Below, in pieces: positions 10,744 through 22,474 of a stretch of DNA of 64,000 nucleotides; positions within the stretch are counted from its first letter, which is position 1, and every line of letters starts with the position of its first letter. The DNA comes from Macrobrachium rosenbergii (Eukaryota > Arthropoda > Malacostraca > Decapoda > Palaemonidae). The DNA lies in contig NC_089792.1 of NCBI RefSeq assembly GCF_040412425.1, forward strand, positions 18,242,090 through 18,306,089, written 5' to 3'. The notes beneath the pieces were generated by a model. The model was not told the DNA's origin. It ran no database searches and saw only the letters and a list, made by a program, of their open reading frames with translations. The translations under genes and the position numbers were made by a program.

Positions 10744-13476
10744 ATGGCTCCAAACGGCAGAATTTATCATCTGATGCTAGTGCATCCAAGAAGCCGAGGA
10801 AGAGCATCACCATGGAAGTCAAGTACACGTAATTAAGCCGTTCGGAGAAGGGTGAAAGTAACACCGAGATAGGCCGTGCCTTGGGCCTTAGCAGAACGAC
10901 GGTTGTTACCATAGTGAAGGACAAGCAGCGTATTCTGAAACATGTGCAAGACGCTGCACCAATGAAGGCAACGGTGATTAACGTGAAGCAACGTAGCCAG
11001 AACGTAGTGGAGATGGAGAAGTTATTGTTGATCTGGCTGGAAGACCAGAACCAACGGCGTGTTCCAGTGAGCCTGAGTGTGATTCAAGAGAAGGCTAGGG
11101 AGCTGCATGCGGCAGTGGTGAAGAAAAATGGGGAAGGCAGTGCTAGTGAAGAATTTTCCGCCAGTAGGGGTTGGTTTAACCGCTTCAAGGCTCGTGCAAA
11201 TTTGCACAATGTGAAGTTGCAAGGTGAAGCTGCTAGCGCTGATGACGTAGCAGCAGAAAGTTTCCCTAGTGGTTTGGCTGAGATAATTAGGGAAGGTGGT
11301 TACACTGCTGACCAGGTATTTAATGTAGATGAGACAGGGTTATTTTGGAAAAAGAATGCCAAATCGTACATACATTTCCAAGGAGGAGAGGTCAGCACCA
11401 GGCCATAAAGCTGGTAAGGAGAGGCTGACTTTACTCTTTGGGGCCAATGCTAGTGGCGATTTGAAGCTTAAGCCCTTGCTAGTGTACTTGGCAGAAAATC
11501 CCAGGGCTTTTAAGGGCATTTTCAAGAGTCAACTCCCGTCATTTGGAAGTCCAATAAGAAAGCTTGGGTTACCTTGATGGTCTTTGAGGACTGGTTCAAT
11601 GACCACTTTGTGCCCGCAGTGGAAAGGTATTGTGCCTCGAAGGGTCTGCCTTTTAAGGTCCTGCTTGTCTTAGACAATGCCCTGGTCACCCGGCTAATCT
11701 TAGTAATATGAACCCTAATGTGAAGGTGGTGTATCTACCACCAAATACTACATCCTCATACAGCCGATGGACCAGGGAGTCATTGCTAACTTCAAGGCAT
11801 ACTACCTGAGGAGGACAATACGCGCGCTGCTTTACGGGCCGTTGAAGGTAACAAGGAGTTGACTCTGAAAGATTTTTGGAAGGGCTACAACATTGCAGAT
11901 GCTGTGACGAACATCGCACGTGCTTGGGACGAAGTAAAGGTGTCGACTCTGAATGGTGCGTGGAAGAAACTGTGTCCGCAGTTTGTGAATAGTTTTAAGG
12001 GGTTTGAGCAGGCAGAAGATGTTGAGGCTGTGACAAGGAAAATTGTTGGGCTAAGCAAGAGGCTGAAACTGGACTTGGAAGCTGAGGATGTCACCGAGCT
12101 GCTGGCATCCCACGGAGAGGAATTGTCATCGGAGGACCTCATTGAGCTGGAGAAGCAGATGATCGAGGAGGAGGAAGAGGCACCACAACCAAAGGTCAAG
12201 GAATTAACAATCAAGGGCTTGACAGAGGGTTTTGCTCACCTGGAGAAATGTTTGGCAGCATTTGAGGGTGAGGACCCTAACATTGCCAGGTTTGAGAGGA
12301 TTCGCAGAGGAATGCTGGATCTTACTACGTGCTACAGGGAGGCGCTGAAGGAGAAGCAGCTGAAGAAGAAAGTGCAGTCTAGGCTAGACTCTTTCTTCGT
12401 GAAGAAGTCTTCAGCACCACCTGCCACTCCTAGTCTAGGTAAGGATTTCTCAACTTTATTTTTATTAACTGCTGTAATATAAATTGTTATAACTTGTAAT
12501 AATATTTATAAAAATGTTACTGCAATTTATATTTACATACTGTAGATACACAGCATAACCCAATAAATTTTATCATTTGTATCATTGCAGAAGTGACTCC
12601 TAATCCAGATTCCCCAGAACCTCTACCTGGCTATGAATCAGAACCTGAGCCTGAACCTGTACCTGCAGTAACCTCCCCAGCAGCTTCTCCAGCTCTATCA
12701 GGTAAGGAATTCCTAAGTGTTTAATTTTTATAATTTTCATACATGAAATCATTTGTATATACAGTACTGTACATATGGTACAAATTTTATATTTACTATC
12801 GCATAACCTAATTTATTTCATTATGTGCCATTCCAGATCTCTTTGGTAGTGATGACAGTCCTGACCCCCCTGAAGAATTCCAGGGTTTTGAAGTTACGGG
12901 ACCTCCTGTCTCCTCTCCAACTTCACCAGGTAAGGAATTCTTAATGTTTTTTTAATGTTTTATAAATTTTTATAAATGTTACAAAAGTGTACTGCACTTC
13001 ACCCACTGTACAGTACACTATTGCTTTAGTATTTGCTGTAACTTTACATAATCATTATCATTCCAGATCCACATGTTACAGCCTCCTCCCGGCCCAACTC
13101 AGCTGACCTTATCCCCTCTCCAGCCCCATCAGGTAAGGATTTCATGACTTTTTTTTTTCAAATCACTTTATAAAACTGTATACAGTACAGTAGCTTATTG
13201 CATACATACCCCTGTGTGGTAATTTCTATCTTTTATCATTCCACAAATGACAGGTGTCCCCTGCTCAACTCCAAATTCACCTGCACCAGTAGCACCTGCA
13301 CCCATTTCATGTCCACCAGGTAAGGAATTCTTCACTTTTTAGAAATTTCTATTAGCCTACATTGTTTTAAATTGTGTTATTATACTTATACAGTACAGTA
13401 CAGTACTGCTGTGTACAGTATCATTTCTATCTTTTTCATTGCAGACTCCCAAGCACCTGCAGATGCCACACCATAG
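10744..13476 (+). pseudogene. Tigger-like transposase gene (CENP-B/jerky type) with spliced Pro-rich tail
   Basis: From the ATG at 10744 the protein has a basic N-terminus and a CENP-B-type helix-turn-helix (KSITMEVKYT, then EIGRALGLSRTTVVTIV). A second DNA-binding region follows (LLLIWLEDQNQRRVPVSLSV, FSASRGWFNRFKARANLHNV). The DDE catalytic core shows VFNVDETGLFWK near 11313-11350 (first Asp), LLVLDNAL near 11660-11690 (second), and QPMDQGVIANFKAYYL near 11760-11810 (third). An acidic tail ends near 12430. It is disabled by a frameshift near 10765, a TAA near 10833 and frameshifts near 11350, 11560 and 11690. The last part splices through phase-1 introns into Ser/Pro/Glu-rich exons 12591-12701, 12837-12929, 13067-13132, 13254-13319 and 13445-13476, ending at TAG 13474-13476. 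The frame stays open through all five joins. Confidence 0.85.
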
Positions 13477-14606
13477 CCCCCCTGTTCTCATCTACCATAT
13501 GCCCATCCCAGTAAGCAAGCCAACCACTAGAATTTGGTAAGAACACTTTCTGTTTTATAAATTGTTATACATTTTATAAAATTAGTGTACTGTTTATGAA
13601 ATCCACAGAAGTACTTTATTCTAATCTTTATCATGTACATTATCATTCCAGACTGACATGCACCTTTAACCTGACCTCTACTGGAACTGTACAAAACCTT
13701 CCTCATGTAGCCTACATCTTTCAAATCACTCAAGGTATTGAATTCTTCACTGTTTTTAATGTTATAAATGGTCATATGTACAGTACATTTGATAAATATA
13801 AAGTAACGTCTTCATTCTAATATTCCAGACTGCCCAGCACCTTTACTAGAGCTCCCTCATCCTCGCCTCCATCTTCTAAAAATCACTGAAATTAGGTAAG
13901 GCATTCATATTTTTATTTTGTACTGTTGAACATAGGTTTGTGAAATACCTGAACTGATACAGAACAGTGTAACACATACAGTACAAACTCTGCAGCAATT
14001 TTATCCTTATCATTGCAGGCTCCCCACGCATACAATCTCCATCTCCCCCAACCTAGCCTGCAGTTGTAACAGCTTTGACAATCACTGAATGAGGTAAGGA
14101 ATTCCTAACTCTTTATAATTTTTATATATTTATTATTCTACTGTAAAATACTGACTGTTCTGTATTTATACAGTACAGTACTGTACTTTGTTGCATGCAG
14201 GACTACTGTACAGTATTATACATACACTAATACTAAATTTTTACATTCCAGAATCCCCTGAATCATGAGGCCACACCATTTTTCCAGGGTTAAGAAGCAC
14301 GGGTTTCCAAAATAAAAGTAAGGAATTCACTTTTTTTTTATCTTTTATAAACTCTTTGCTATAAATTACAGTACAGTACAGTGTACTGTACACCTGTGTT
14401 ACTGTATAACATGTTGTATTTTACTTTTGTGCAGTATATGTACAGTACTCTATACTTTACTGCATACAGGATTTACTGTACAGTACTGTACTTTGTAGTA
14501 AATTGTAAATTTTTACATTCCAGAACCACCAGTTTTGGATACACACCACATCAAAATGTAGGTAAAACATCAAGAAACAACATGCAGTATACCCAAAGGA
14601 TTAAAA
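12439..14606 (+). repeat. Array of ten mini-exon/intron modules
   Basis: Eleven donors (almost all gtaagg, usually gtaaggaattc) occur at 12439, 12702, 12930, 13133, 13320, 13537, 13735, 13896, 14094, 14318 and 14607, spaced 161-289 bp. Each is followed by an AT-rich intron containing 'cagtac' motifs and an acceptor of the form attccag or attgcag. The exon bodies are 12591-12701, 12837-12929, 13067-13132, 13254-13319, 13445-13536, 13652-13734, 13829-13895, 14019-14093, 14252-14317 and 14524-14606. The first four are 111, 93, 66 and 66 nt, all multiples of three and flanked by phase-1 introns. After the stop in the fifth, the modules lose phase and look like non-coding copies. Confidence 0.8.
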
Positions 14607-14744
14607 GTAAGGCTTTCATAACTTTTGTTTCAAATTTTTATACAATTTTCTGGCGTCGTATGCCATCGTTCCGCTTTACGACGATTTTCGGTTACGACGC
14701 CAAGCGCAAGAACGGAACCACCGTCAAACCGGGGACTGCCTGTA

Positions 14745-15030
14745 TTTATATAGTATGTCACATGAAAATTCTCACACTATGCGAAACATATTTTTCTTTT
14801 AGATTAAAGTTGCCATATGCAAACATGGACCTCTGTCTTATGTCGGCCCATAAGTATGGTAAGCTGTCACAGGGATTAGGTGCCCTGGTGTGGACCCCTA
14901 TACTCTGTACAACCAACTGAGATGACAAAACATGTCATAAATTACTAGGACTTATACAGACCACTGAGCAAATTTCATCAGTGTGACTGTCTCTTGATGT
15001 GGCCAAGATTTTGCCATTGAAAACTGCAAG
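14745..15030. other. Spacer between Tigger element and foldback terminus
   Basis: No gene recognised. The plus-strand frame ending near 14920 is a continuation across the transposon end and is not a coding gene. Confidence 0.5.
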
Positions 15031-15369
15031 CCTTATAATCTTGATTTGTTCCTTTGGGAATACAAACCATTGCCTCTTGTATAGGGAACCAGTTGAAACT
15101 TTGATACTAGGTGGTTAAGCAGTTATTGGTGAAGATGTGTGGTGATCGGGGGAATATCCCTCACTCACTGACCGTCACACTCACTTTTCATTTGCCCTTG
15201 GTATAGAACAGACATACTACCCTTTGCTGTCCTGACTTCCAGCTGAGAACTTGGATTTTGGATGAATATTCTCTCATTACCATTCTCTTTTGTTTAATTA
15301 CAGTTAGGGCAGTTTCTTGGTACACTGTCTGTGTTTACCGTTAGCAATGGGTTCATCCATGTCTGAACA

Positions 15370-15665
15370 GCTGTGTTGGACAGGTGAGCAGAGGCTCTTC
15401 TCACCATTACTCCTCAGGCTGCACAGAGAAGGGTTTGCACAATTAGTGAGGTGAGGGGTTCATGTGGCCCATTCGCTAATCACATGGGTCTGGGGATCAG
15501 TTTAATGCTGGCAACTGGTGATATTGCCCTGTTAAGTCTAGCCATGGTTGGATGATTATGGTGGATAAATGAACAAAGCTACTCTTCTCACTGCAACTCC
15601 TTGGGGCTGCACAGAGAAGAGTTTGCGCATTCTGCTTTGTGTGGCTCACTTGCTGGCTGTGTACC
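15370..15665 (+). repeat. Pair of about 100-bp direct repeats, Cys-rich frame
   Basis: 'aggctgcacagagaagggtt' near 15415 recurs as 'gggctgcacagagaagagtt' near 15603, each preceded by 'ctcttctcac' and followed by a 'gtggc(c/t)ca(t/c)t(c/t)gct' segment. The frame over 15639-15857 is Cys/Trp-rich (CWRCPYSVEH, KLSCSRKCS). This could be a decayed zinc-finger gag of the surrounding retroelement, but I recognise no specific family. Confidence 0.45.
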
Positions 15666-16332
15666 TGGTCTGCAGGTCAGTTTTGTGCTTGCAGCAGGGA
15701 AGGCTCTATTTGCAGCCTTCTTTGGGAAATTTGTGGGGGTGAACTTGCATTGTTTCCATGCTGGAGATGTCCATATTCTGTGGAGCATGTTCATTCTAAG
15801 CTATCCTGCTCTAGGAAGTGTTCTTTGAACTCTTCCACCTCTCATGAGCATGGCTAGCCACATGACTGGTTGAGGAGTTGGAGGAGAAGTGCCAGTGCTT
15901 GTTCCTCTCCTTTCTTGGTTTTACCAAGTCTCAGAGTGGGAATGTTCTATGGAGCAGAGTTTTGACAGTCTCCTCTGTGGCTGAGGAAGTAATTCGGGAC
16001 TCCAAGGATGGGATCAGGCAGTCCTGGTTTTCGGGATTTCTCGCAGACCATGCTGGATCAGCAGTTATTGGATTTCATTTCATTTGTCATGAGTGAAATG
16101 TCCTAGGAGGCAGCTAAGGCTCTGTTTTGGTCCTCAGTCTCATATTCAGTAAACCTAAGTTTGTCCTGATCTACTGGTTAGGAAGTGTCTTTGTTTTCAG
16201 CTTTCATGCCAGAGGTCATATTTGTACCAGAGATGGCAGAGGTGACTCCTTTGGTGCTGTTTGAACCAACCTGTGCTGTGTATCAATCTGCCATTCATTG
16301 AGGTTATGTCAAAACAGCTGATGTTCCCAGTT

Positions 16333-16525
16333 GGCAGTCCCCGGGTTACAGTGGCTCCAGCTTACAGCACTTTTTCAAATATATTCATCAAAAAATCAGT
16401 TCCGGGTTCATAAAGTCTCTCTCTCTCATTTTTATAAATTTTTATTGTGATGTTCCAGGTTAGTGTTTTCCAACTTAAGGCACACTGCTGGAACGGATCC
16501 CCCGCCGTAACCCCGGGGGACTGAA
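16333..16525. mobile_element. Short MITE derived from the Tigger family
   Basis: The left end 'ggcagtccccgggttacagt' and the reverse complement of the right end (cagtcccccggggttac) match the 10.24-kb element's termini. The inner 'aaatatattcatcaaaaaat' parallels 'agatatattcattaaaaatc' at 10297. Length is about 190 bp with no coding capacity: an internal-deletion derivative. Confidence 0.75.
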
Positions 16526-17424
16526 TATATTTCGGTGTTGAAGACCATTTCTATGACTGCCTATAGATCTCATAATGGTTTAATATATGGTTATCTACGC
16601 TGGGTTGGGCCAGTACATCTAGTACGAGATGGCAATTAGGGAGGTTATTGTCACTCCAAATCACTGTTCTCTAGGGTGAGCTAGATTCTCTGTAAGAGAG
16701 AGCTTTATTCATGTCTCAAAACAAGATTGGCTTGAGTTGCCTATGGCTTTGGAATTTAGGCAGACATGGAGCCCATCCTTCTCCCTCAAAGAAAATTGTT
16801 ACTCATTTTACTGTCTCCTTCTGGTGGTGCCAGGTTTGGAGTAGAGGGGTAAGAGGGGACTGGGTAGCCAAGAGCAGCTATTCCCCTTTCATTGCTTGTA
16901 GTGGCATGTGCAGGGAGCAACACCCTTTTCATAGCAGTTCTAAGGATTGGCTGGAGGCCTCTGCTTTAAGGCCTTGTCCTTCCCTCCTTTATACAACAAA
17001 CAAATTTTGCCTAATTCTCCAGATTTGCATATATTTCTTTCTTGTCCCAGTCTCATGGTTGAATTCCATTAGGGAACAAGACTGGGGGTTAGAGACCGAT
17101 GTTCGATCTCTCTCTCCTATTGAGTGTGTGTTACAAACCTCTTTTTACTAGTCTTTTTGATGGGTATGGCTTGAGTACCTATCAAAGACATTTCTTACTT
17201 TTGTGAAAACTGAAGGACATGTAATTTTGAGTACCCATTCTTCTACTTCAACTCTGCCGGAGACGGAATAGTCTATCAGTCCACAATGCTATTTTGGACT
17301 GGCGATGACCTTTTCCCAATAATATTACATTCATTCCACCTTTAGTTCGGCTTAGGGTCTTTTTAGGGTTATTCGCTTACTGCGGTACCCTTAAGCTTAG
17401 GAATTGTGGCACCTTTAAGGGTAC

Positions 17425-17740
17425 AACCTCAGATCTTGATGGATTTCTCACATTTTTGTCACAGTGGAGGTTTGCGATCAGTGAAGTGAAGTCCAATCTT
17501 ATCCCCAAGCAGCAAGTAAAGTACCTAAGCTTTTGACACTAGGCAGCTTCAAAAGTGCTTTTCAGATGGCATCTTGTGTTAATGAGCTTGAGGCAATGGC
17601 ACGGATCCTCTTCTGGCAGGAACAACCATTTTGGCCTTGGCAGGTGGTCCTAGGTCTTTTGTCACTACAAGGTATCTGGTATCTTTTGCCTTCTTTGGTG
17701 ACAGAAACCTTTGTAAGTTTTTTATTCTCCATCTTTGGTT
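17425..17740 (+). pseudogene. DIRS-like reverse transcriptase relic
   Basis: Translation gives FAISEVKSNLIPKQQVKYL (17470-17530), a stop, then ELEAMARILFWQE and WQVVLGLLSLQGIWYLLPSL (17640-17700). DIRS-family proteins characteristically read I-x-x-x-KS-x-L-x-P-(S/K)-Q-x-x-x-YLG, then W-Q-x-(V/L)-LG-x-L-(A/S)-S-L-E-x-LVP, and the order and spacing fit. The upstream SDLDGFLTFL (about 17430) could correspond to the YLDDWL catalytic region in degraded form. It is interrupted and inactive. A minus-strand relic with matching features lies at 40.3-40.8 kb. Confidence 0.55.
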
Positions 17741-20002
17741 TCACTTTGTTTCAGAAGCATCTGCAGGGTTGGGGGTGCACACCTGGGATGAGATTTGTCT
17801 CAGGTGTGTGCCTTTCGGGTGTAACTCTTCTGTACTGCACTGTTTTTGCTGAGTTTGCAGTGTGTTTAATATGGCAGGTTTTCAAAATGGTTGGAATTTT
17901 CTTGGTGGTGGGTAAGTGATTACACCACTGTTGGGACTTAAAAGTAAAGATGAGTGGTGTCTCATACTTTACTAACTTTAGCAGTGCAGGTGCCATTGTG
18001 GATGGTTGGCTGGTGTCTGGTTGTCTGCATTATGCAAGTGGGATGTCATGCGTTGCTGTTCAACTCGACTGTCAATGTGAGTGCAGGGGCATTTTGGTCC
18101 CTGCTGTCCTGAATAGCAAAGAAGTTTTAAATATTTGAGTCCCATATTTAATGGGTAGAGAATAAAATGACAGAACTTTGGCTTTCTGTTTTGGAGTGGC
18201 GATGGAATTGAGTTCTGTCAGCTGTAGAAAACTTGATTGTGTTTTTTGCCCTCTTTCCCTAACTTCTTTGAGAAGTCATTTCTTATTCCTCCTCCTTTGC
18301 TTGGCACTGGTAGTTCCTTGTTGACCTCTGGCGAGGTGTTTTCCAGTGTGATGTTCCTCTGGTTGGAATGCCATAGAGTGACTCATCCCTCTTTCCTTTT
18401 CAGCCTCTTATTCACCTTTGCCACTGAATGGTATGCTTCCTGCAACTTATGCTGGAATTCTTCTGTGGTTCCAGAGACTGAGTTTTCTAGCAGTGTAGCA
18501 AGGAATTTAACAGTGTACCTTTAAAGTTTTTCAGTGAACGTACATCAAGGGGAGGAGCATCTTCTATGATTAGTATCATAGAAGGCAAATCTCTGCTCAG
18601 AGTTTATGCTCAGCAGATCGCAGACTTTCCCTTTTACCTTAGCAGAGTCAGGTCCCTTTCAATACATTATAAATAGACTAGGGTTTGCCTTTACAGTCAT
18701 TTTTTGAGTGAATTAGACCTCTCTTCAGTGGAATTTTCTATGCTTTAAGTGTTGAGTCTCCATCTCTCAGGAACTTCAGTCCTGAGGACTTATGTTCTTG
18801 GTGCTTTAAACATTATGAAAGTATCTGTCGATACCATAATTCCACCGTTGGACAGTCATTAAGGGTAGACTCTCCTCGGTATATAATTGGGGAAGTTTTT
18901 TGGCTTCCTGTATTGCATTCGGCATTTGGTAGGGTGAGAATTGCTCTCATTCTGTTGTTCCTCAGTAGGAATGGTAGCTCAAATTTTGTCTCTTTTGGCA
19001 AGAGTTTGAGAGTTTCCTCAATTCTTCCATCTGAATCTAATGTGGAGATCTGGATGAGATACTGCTTTGCTGACCTGCACTTTCAGTACTATTTGAAGTT
19101 ATCCACTTCTAGAATTGAAGTATTTTCTTTCATTAGTGCCATTTAGCGGTGGAAACAGCTGTCTAGGAACCCTCTCTTTTGACTTCATATGGGTTCCATT
19201 GGACTGTCACCTCTGAGGAGGGGGTTGTTTCCACTCCTATGGATGGGATCTTGGTCTTAGTCCAACATTCACTGTTCAGTTGAACTTTTTGGGTTTCCAG
19301 GTAATAAGGGTGGATGTCTGATATGTCAGAAATCCTGTTCTATTTGCCAAAGGGATGTCACTTAAGAGTCCTGAACACTTTTTCCCCCTGGTGATGGCTG
19401 TCCAACATGTTGTGTAATTGCCTTAGCACTGTTTTGGACATTGTCAGTATCTTGTCTGGAATACCAAAATAAGCCCGGTGTGAGTCTGAAGGTGACAGTG
19501 GAATGACTGGATTCCATTCCATTCTTATTCCCTCTTCCAAGGGCAGCGCCTAGACCGAAGTACACACTGGAGTCAGACAGTGTACTGGTGACTGCAATTT
19601 GGGCATCCTTTCCCTGTCAGTGACTTGGAGGCATCTCCCTCATCATCTCTCTTATAACAAAGGGGAAAAAGGACTAGGTTATACTAGGACCATACTGCCT
19701 TCTGACATGAAGTCCTCTGTGGGAGATGCCATGGTTCTCTGAATGGGTCCTTACTTGAGTAGTCCCTTCTCATCTTAGAGAAGACACTCAGGCTCAGAGC
19801 CTTACCACACTGGCCAACTATCTTGTCAGACAGGTAGGGGTTCAGGAGTCATGACCTCCCTTGCTTGCACGGCAACTGGGATTATGGCAATTTCAAGGTG
19901 GTTTTCAACTCCACTCAGTTGAAGGGAACTGACCTCCCACCTATGGAATATGTCTCCTTTTTAAAAGGCAGTGTTTGTATTCCTGTAGGAACAATTAAGA
20001 AA

Positions 20003-20240
20003 TTTTGAATAACAGTTTGTATTTCTCCTGGGTATACAAACTAGAGCCTTTTATATTTAGTCCCACCTCATCCACCCTGTTCTGTCCCTGCAGCTGAAGG
20101 AAAAGTAAGCCTGTTAACCACCTGGTAAACCACCATGTTACCAAGTTTTGACTGGTTTCTAGCTTGTGCTGAAAGATACTCGCATATAAAAGGCTCTAGT
20201 TTTCTATACCATAGAAAAATACAAATTTTTATTCAGAACT
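20003..20240. mobile_element. Foldback element of about 230 bp
   Basis: 'atacaaactagagcctttta' (20034-20053) and 'taaaaggctctagttttcta' (20187-20206) are reverse complements, flanked by 'tgtatttctcctgg' and 'gaaaaatacaaattt'. The inner sequence is alignable with the 9.43-9.72 kb foldback (gcctgttaaccacctgg versus accctaaccgccttg; gctgaaagatactcgcatat versus gccgaaagttatctgtatgt). Confidence 0.75.
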
Positions 20241-20264
20241 AGAACAATACACAATAAATTTGTA

Positions 20265-20555
20265 ATGTAACTGGGAATAGATAACTTTTTATTATTGTCA
20301 TAAACTTAACAAGAAAACACATATTCCAGATAAAAAAAATCTTGTTATAATTACATCATGTTACAGAAAACACCAAGTAACATAGGTGATACGAAAAACA
20401 TTTAAAAACTGGACCATACAGTAATAAATTTGTGAGTTTCTTCAGGATTATAGTACAAAAAAAAAATTTACAATGAAAGATGTCAGTGACTCCCACAAAT
20501 TCAATCTGAAGTTAACAGTTATATTCCTTAGGGCTATTACCATCCATTGTGTGAT
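20265..20555 (-). other. Putative 3' UTR terminal exon of DMAP1
   Basis: On the minus strand a pyrimidine-rich acceptor (ttttctttcag) precedes 20555. The following sequence has no long frame and ends with an AATAAA signal at 20293-20288. A usable donor (ttggag|gtatag) lies just after the DMAP1 stop codon, at 24928/24927, so splicing from the last coding exon over about 4.4 kb to this exon is plausible. It could instead belong to an unrelated transcript. Transcript data would settle it. Confidence 0.4.
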
Positions 20556-20640
20556 CTGAAAGAAAAATAAAAGTTTAAAATTATGATTTAAATTTAAAAA
20601 ATTTAATACTTTCCTCTTTCTTATGATAGCTATATTTCCT

Positions 20641-20785
20641 GCATCAGGCAGGAGGAATGATAGTGTGTGAAAACTAAAAAATTAACAGGACTGCTTAGTC
20701 TGAACCATATACAACCCATCCCTTAAGGGTGAAACCGCTGGTTTGAGCGTCTACTTGTTTCCATTCAGTTTTTCTCTGTCCACAT
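20641..20785 (+). repeat. Left arm of 4.1-kb inverted-arm structure
   Basis: Matches the reverse complement of 24638-24775. Shared landmarks are 'gtgtgaaaactaaaaa', 'gaaccat', 'acccatccctt' and 'cagtttttctct'. The arms face each other across the Ty3/gypsy relic. Confidence 0.7.
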
Positions 20786-20799
20786 GAGTGGGGAGGCTA

Positions 20800-21700
20800 G
20801 GAGCGGGGGTGATACATAACAGCGAGGTAAGTATTTGGAATATAAAATTTATGAAATTACTCTTGCCTCTCTTCTATGATAGCTGATTCCCACACTGAAA
20901 AAAGGAGGTGGGAAAAGATCTTAGCTCCTAGTCCTATGCACATACAGAGACAGTGCTCTGACTTGACATAGGGAGGATTCTTCCCCACCTGGTTGGTACC
21001 CAGGAGGACAAACTAGGGACAACATAAGAATGAGGAAGAGCCTGAGACTCACATTCTTTGCTGTGATGAGGGGCAAAAAAGAAAGGACTGGTCCTTGAGA
21101 AGTAAAACCCACATTGCAAGAGAAGGCCTTGAGTTCATGAGTTTTTTTTGCTGAGGCCAAGACCAGTAAAAATAGTCTCACTGTCAATTTGAGGAAGGCT
21201 GAGTTTAATGGTTAAAATGGAGGCATAGCCAAATACTTCAGCACTAAATTTTGTAGGGCTCCAGCCCAGAGGTTTCAACCGAGATTTAGGAATCTTGTTT
21301 CAAAGAATGGGTGGCTTTCTTAATGTCCAGGTTAGAAGAGTATCTAAACCAGAATGTCTTAATATAGAACTATACCCCTTAATAATGGCAATGGACAACC
21401 TTTAGTGTAGCATAAATGACTTAATTGGGTTTATTTATAGTTACAGGTGCAGGGATTCCTCTTCCAATACCAAGCTTTACAGACTGACTGTAGATACTAT
21501 GATCTATGTGTAACATGTATTTGTCATTGTATAATGTATTCTCACCTCACATGTATATTAAGAAGTGGCAACCAAACATACTAAAATCCAATGCCTAGCA
21601 GTATGCTACTTCCCCTCTCCGAGTTCAGTTGCTCACATGCACTGTCTTTGTTGCAATGTAACCTTTAACCTAATACAGAACCTACATTTTAGGTGAGCTT
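20800..21700. other. Non-coding stretch between inverted arm and gypsy relic
   Basis: No gene recognised. The minus-strand frame at 21187-20921 lacks family motifs. Sequence from about 21430 to 21720 precedes a primer-binding-site-like 'tggcgcagagagg' at about 21728 and could be the eroded left LTR of the gypsy element; no matching right LTR was found. Confidence 0.4.
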
Positions 21701-22474
21701 GTTTCACGTCTCATCCCCAACCAACATGGCGCAGAGAGGTATTACAGGAAGAAGTTACAAGAAGCAAGCAAAGGTACAGGAGACTTAAAGAAAACCTTCA
21801 GAGGACCCTACACCAACAGCTGCCTGCATCTCTCTCTCTCTCTGCAATGGACTTTATTTGATGGTATGTGCAGTGTAACGTGGTGCTAATGAGCCAAATA
21901 GTGCCAATATTTCAAGCACTACAATTAAAATACTGATACTGTACTTTCCGTTAAATTCGGTTTAGTCTGTGAGGGGGTAAACAGAACATTATTCATGATG
22001 GATTCTCCATGTTCTCAGGATGAATGTGACAACACCCCACTTGCCCAGTGTTCACAAGATCGTGTCTACTGTCCAGTCCCCACCTGCTATCTATCCCCAG
22101 ATGATGATATCCCAACCAGCTGATATCCTTTTGCTCGTACAATACCTGGAGAAATCATGGATCCAGGATCAGACAAGAGGAGGAAAGGAGGAGACAAAGA
22201 GAAGAGGTGAGACAAAGAAAATGGGAAGAACTGAGGGTCCAACAACTGAGAGAGGAGGACGAAATTTGCAGGCAACAAGAAGCAGACCGCTACAGTGCCT
22301 TTCTGCAAATGCTAGCCACCCCTCATACAGCAAGCAACTGCAGGAAAACCCAGTGCACCACCTATGACACCTGCAGTTCTTACCTCACCACCAGAGGGTG
22401 CAGTGACTCCATCAGTATGCGCTCCACAAAAGGCAATTGCCCAGAACCCAACCCCCTTCGCCCAGATGCAACTT

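Larger units (their letters stand above)
10240..14742 (+). mobile_element. pogo/Tigger-type DNA transposon, full length, mutated
   Basis: Bounded by CAGGCGGTCCCCG (10240) and the complement of CAGGCAGTCCCCGG (ending 14742), flanked by TA on both sides (10238-10239 and 14743-14744). TA duplication and CAGG-type termini are standard for pogo/Tigger elements. It is about 4.5 kb long, much longer than usual for the group, because the transposase gene is followed by a 2.2-kb array of small exons and introns. Subterminal motifs such as 'ttacgacgc' recur at both ends. A short deletion derivative lies at 16333-16525. Confidence 0.9.
15038..20235 (+). mobile_element. Decayed retroelement region bounded by inverted termini (DIRS-like)
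   Basis: The left edge (15038-15125: 'gggaatacaaaccattgcct', 'gaaccagttgaaactttgat', 'taggtggttaagcag') resembles the reverse complement of the right edge (20115-20225: 'cctgttaaccacctggtaaa', 'ttgactggtttctagcttgt', 'aaaggctctagttttctata'). Between them lies one recognisable coding relic, a DIRS-type RT segment at 17425-17740. Inverted terminal repeats are a known property of DIRS elements, which makes this reading attractive, but the same termini also occur as solo foldbacks, so unrelated nested insertions remain possible. Confidence 0.45.

Noticed and set aside
11885..12214. 109-codon Ser-rich minus-strand frame
   Set aside because: Antisense to the acidic tail of the Tigger transposase.
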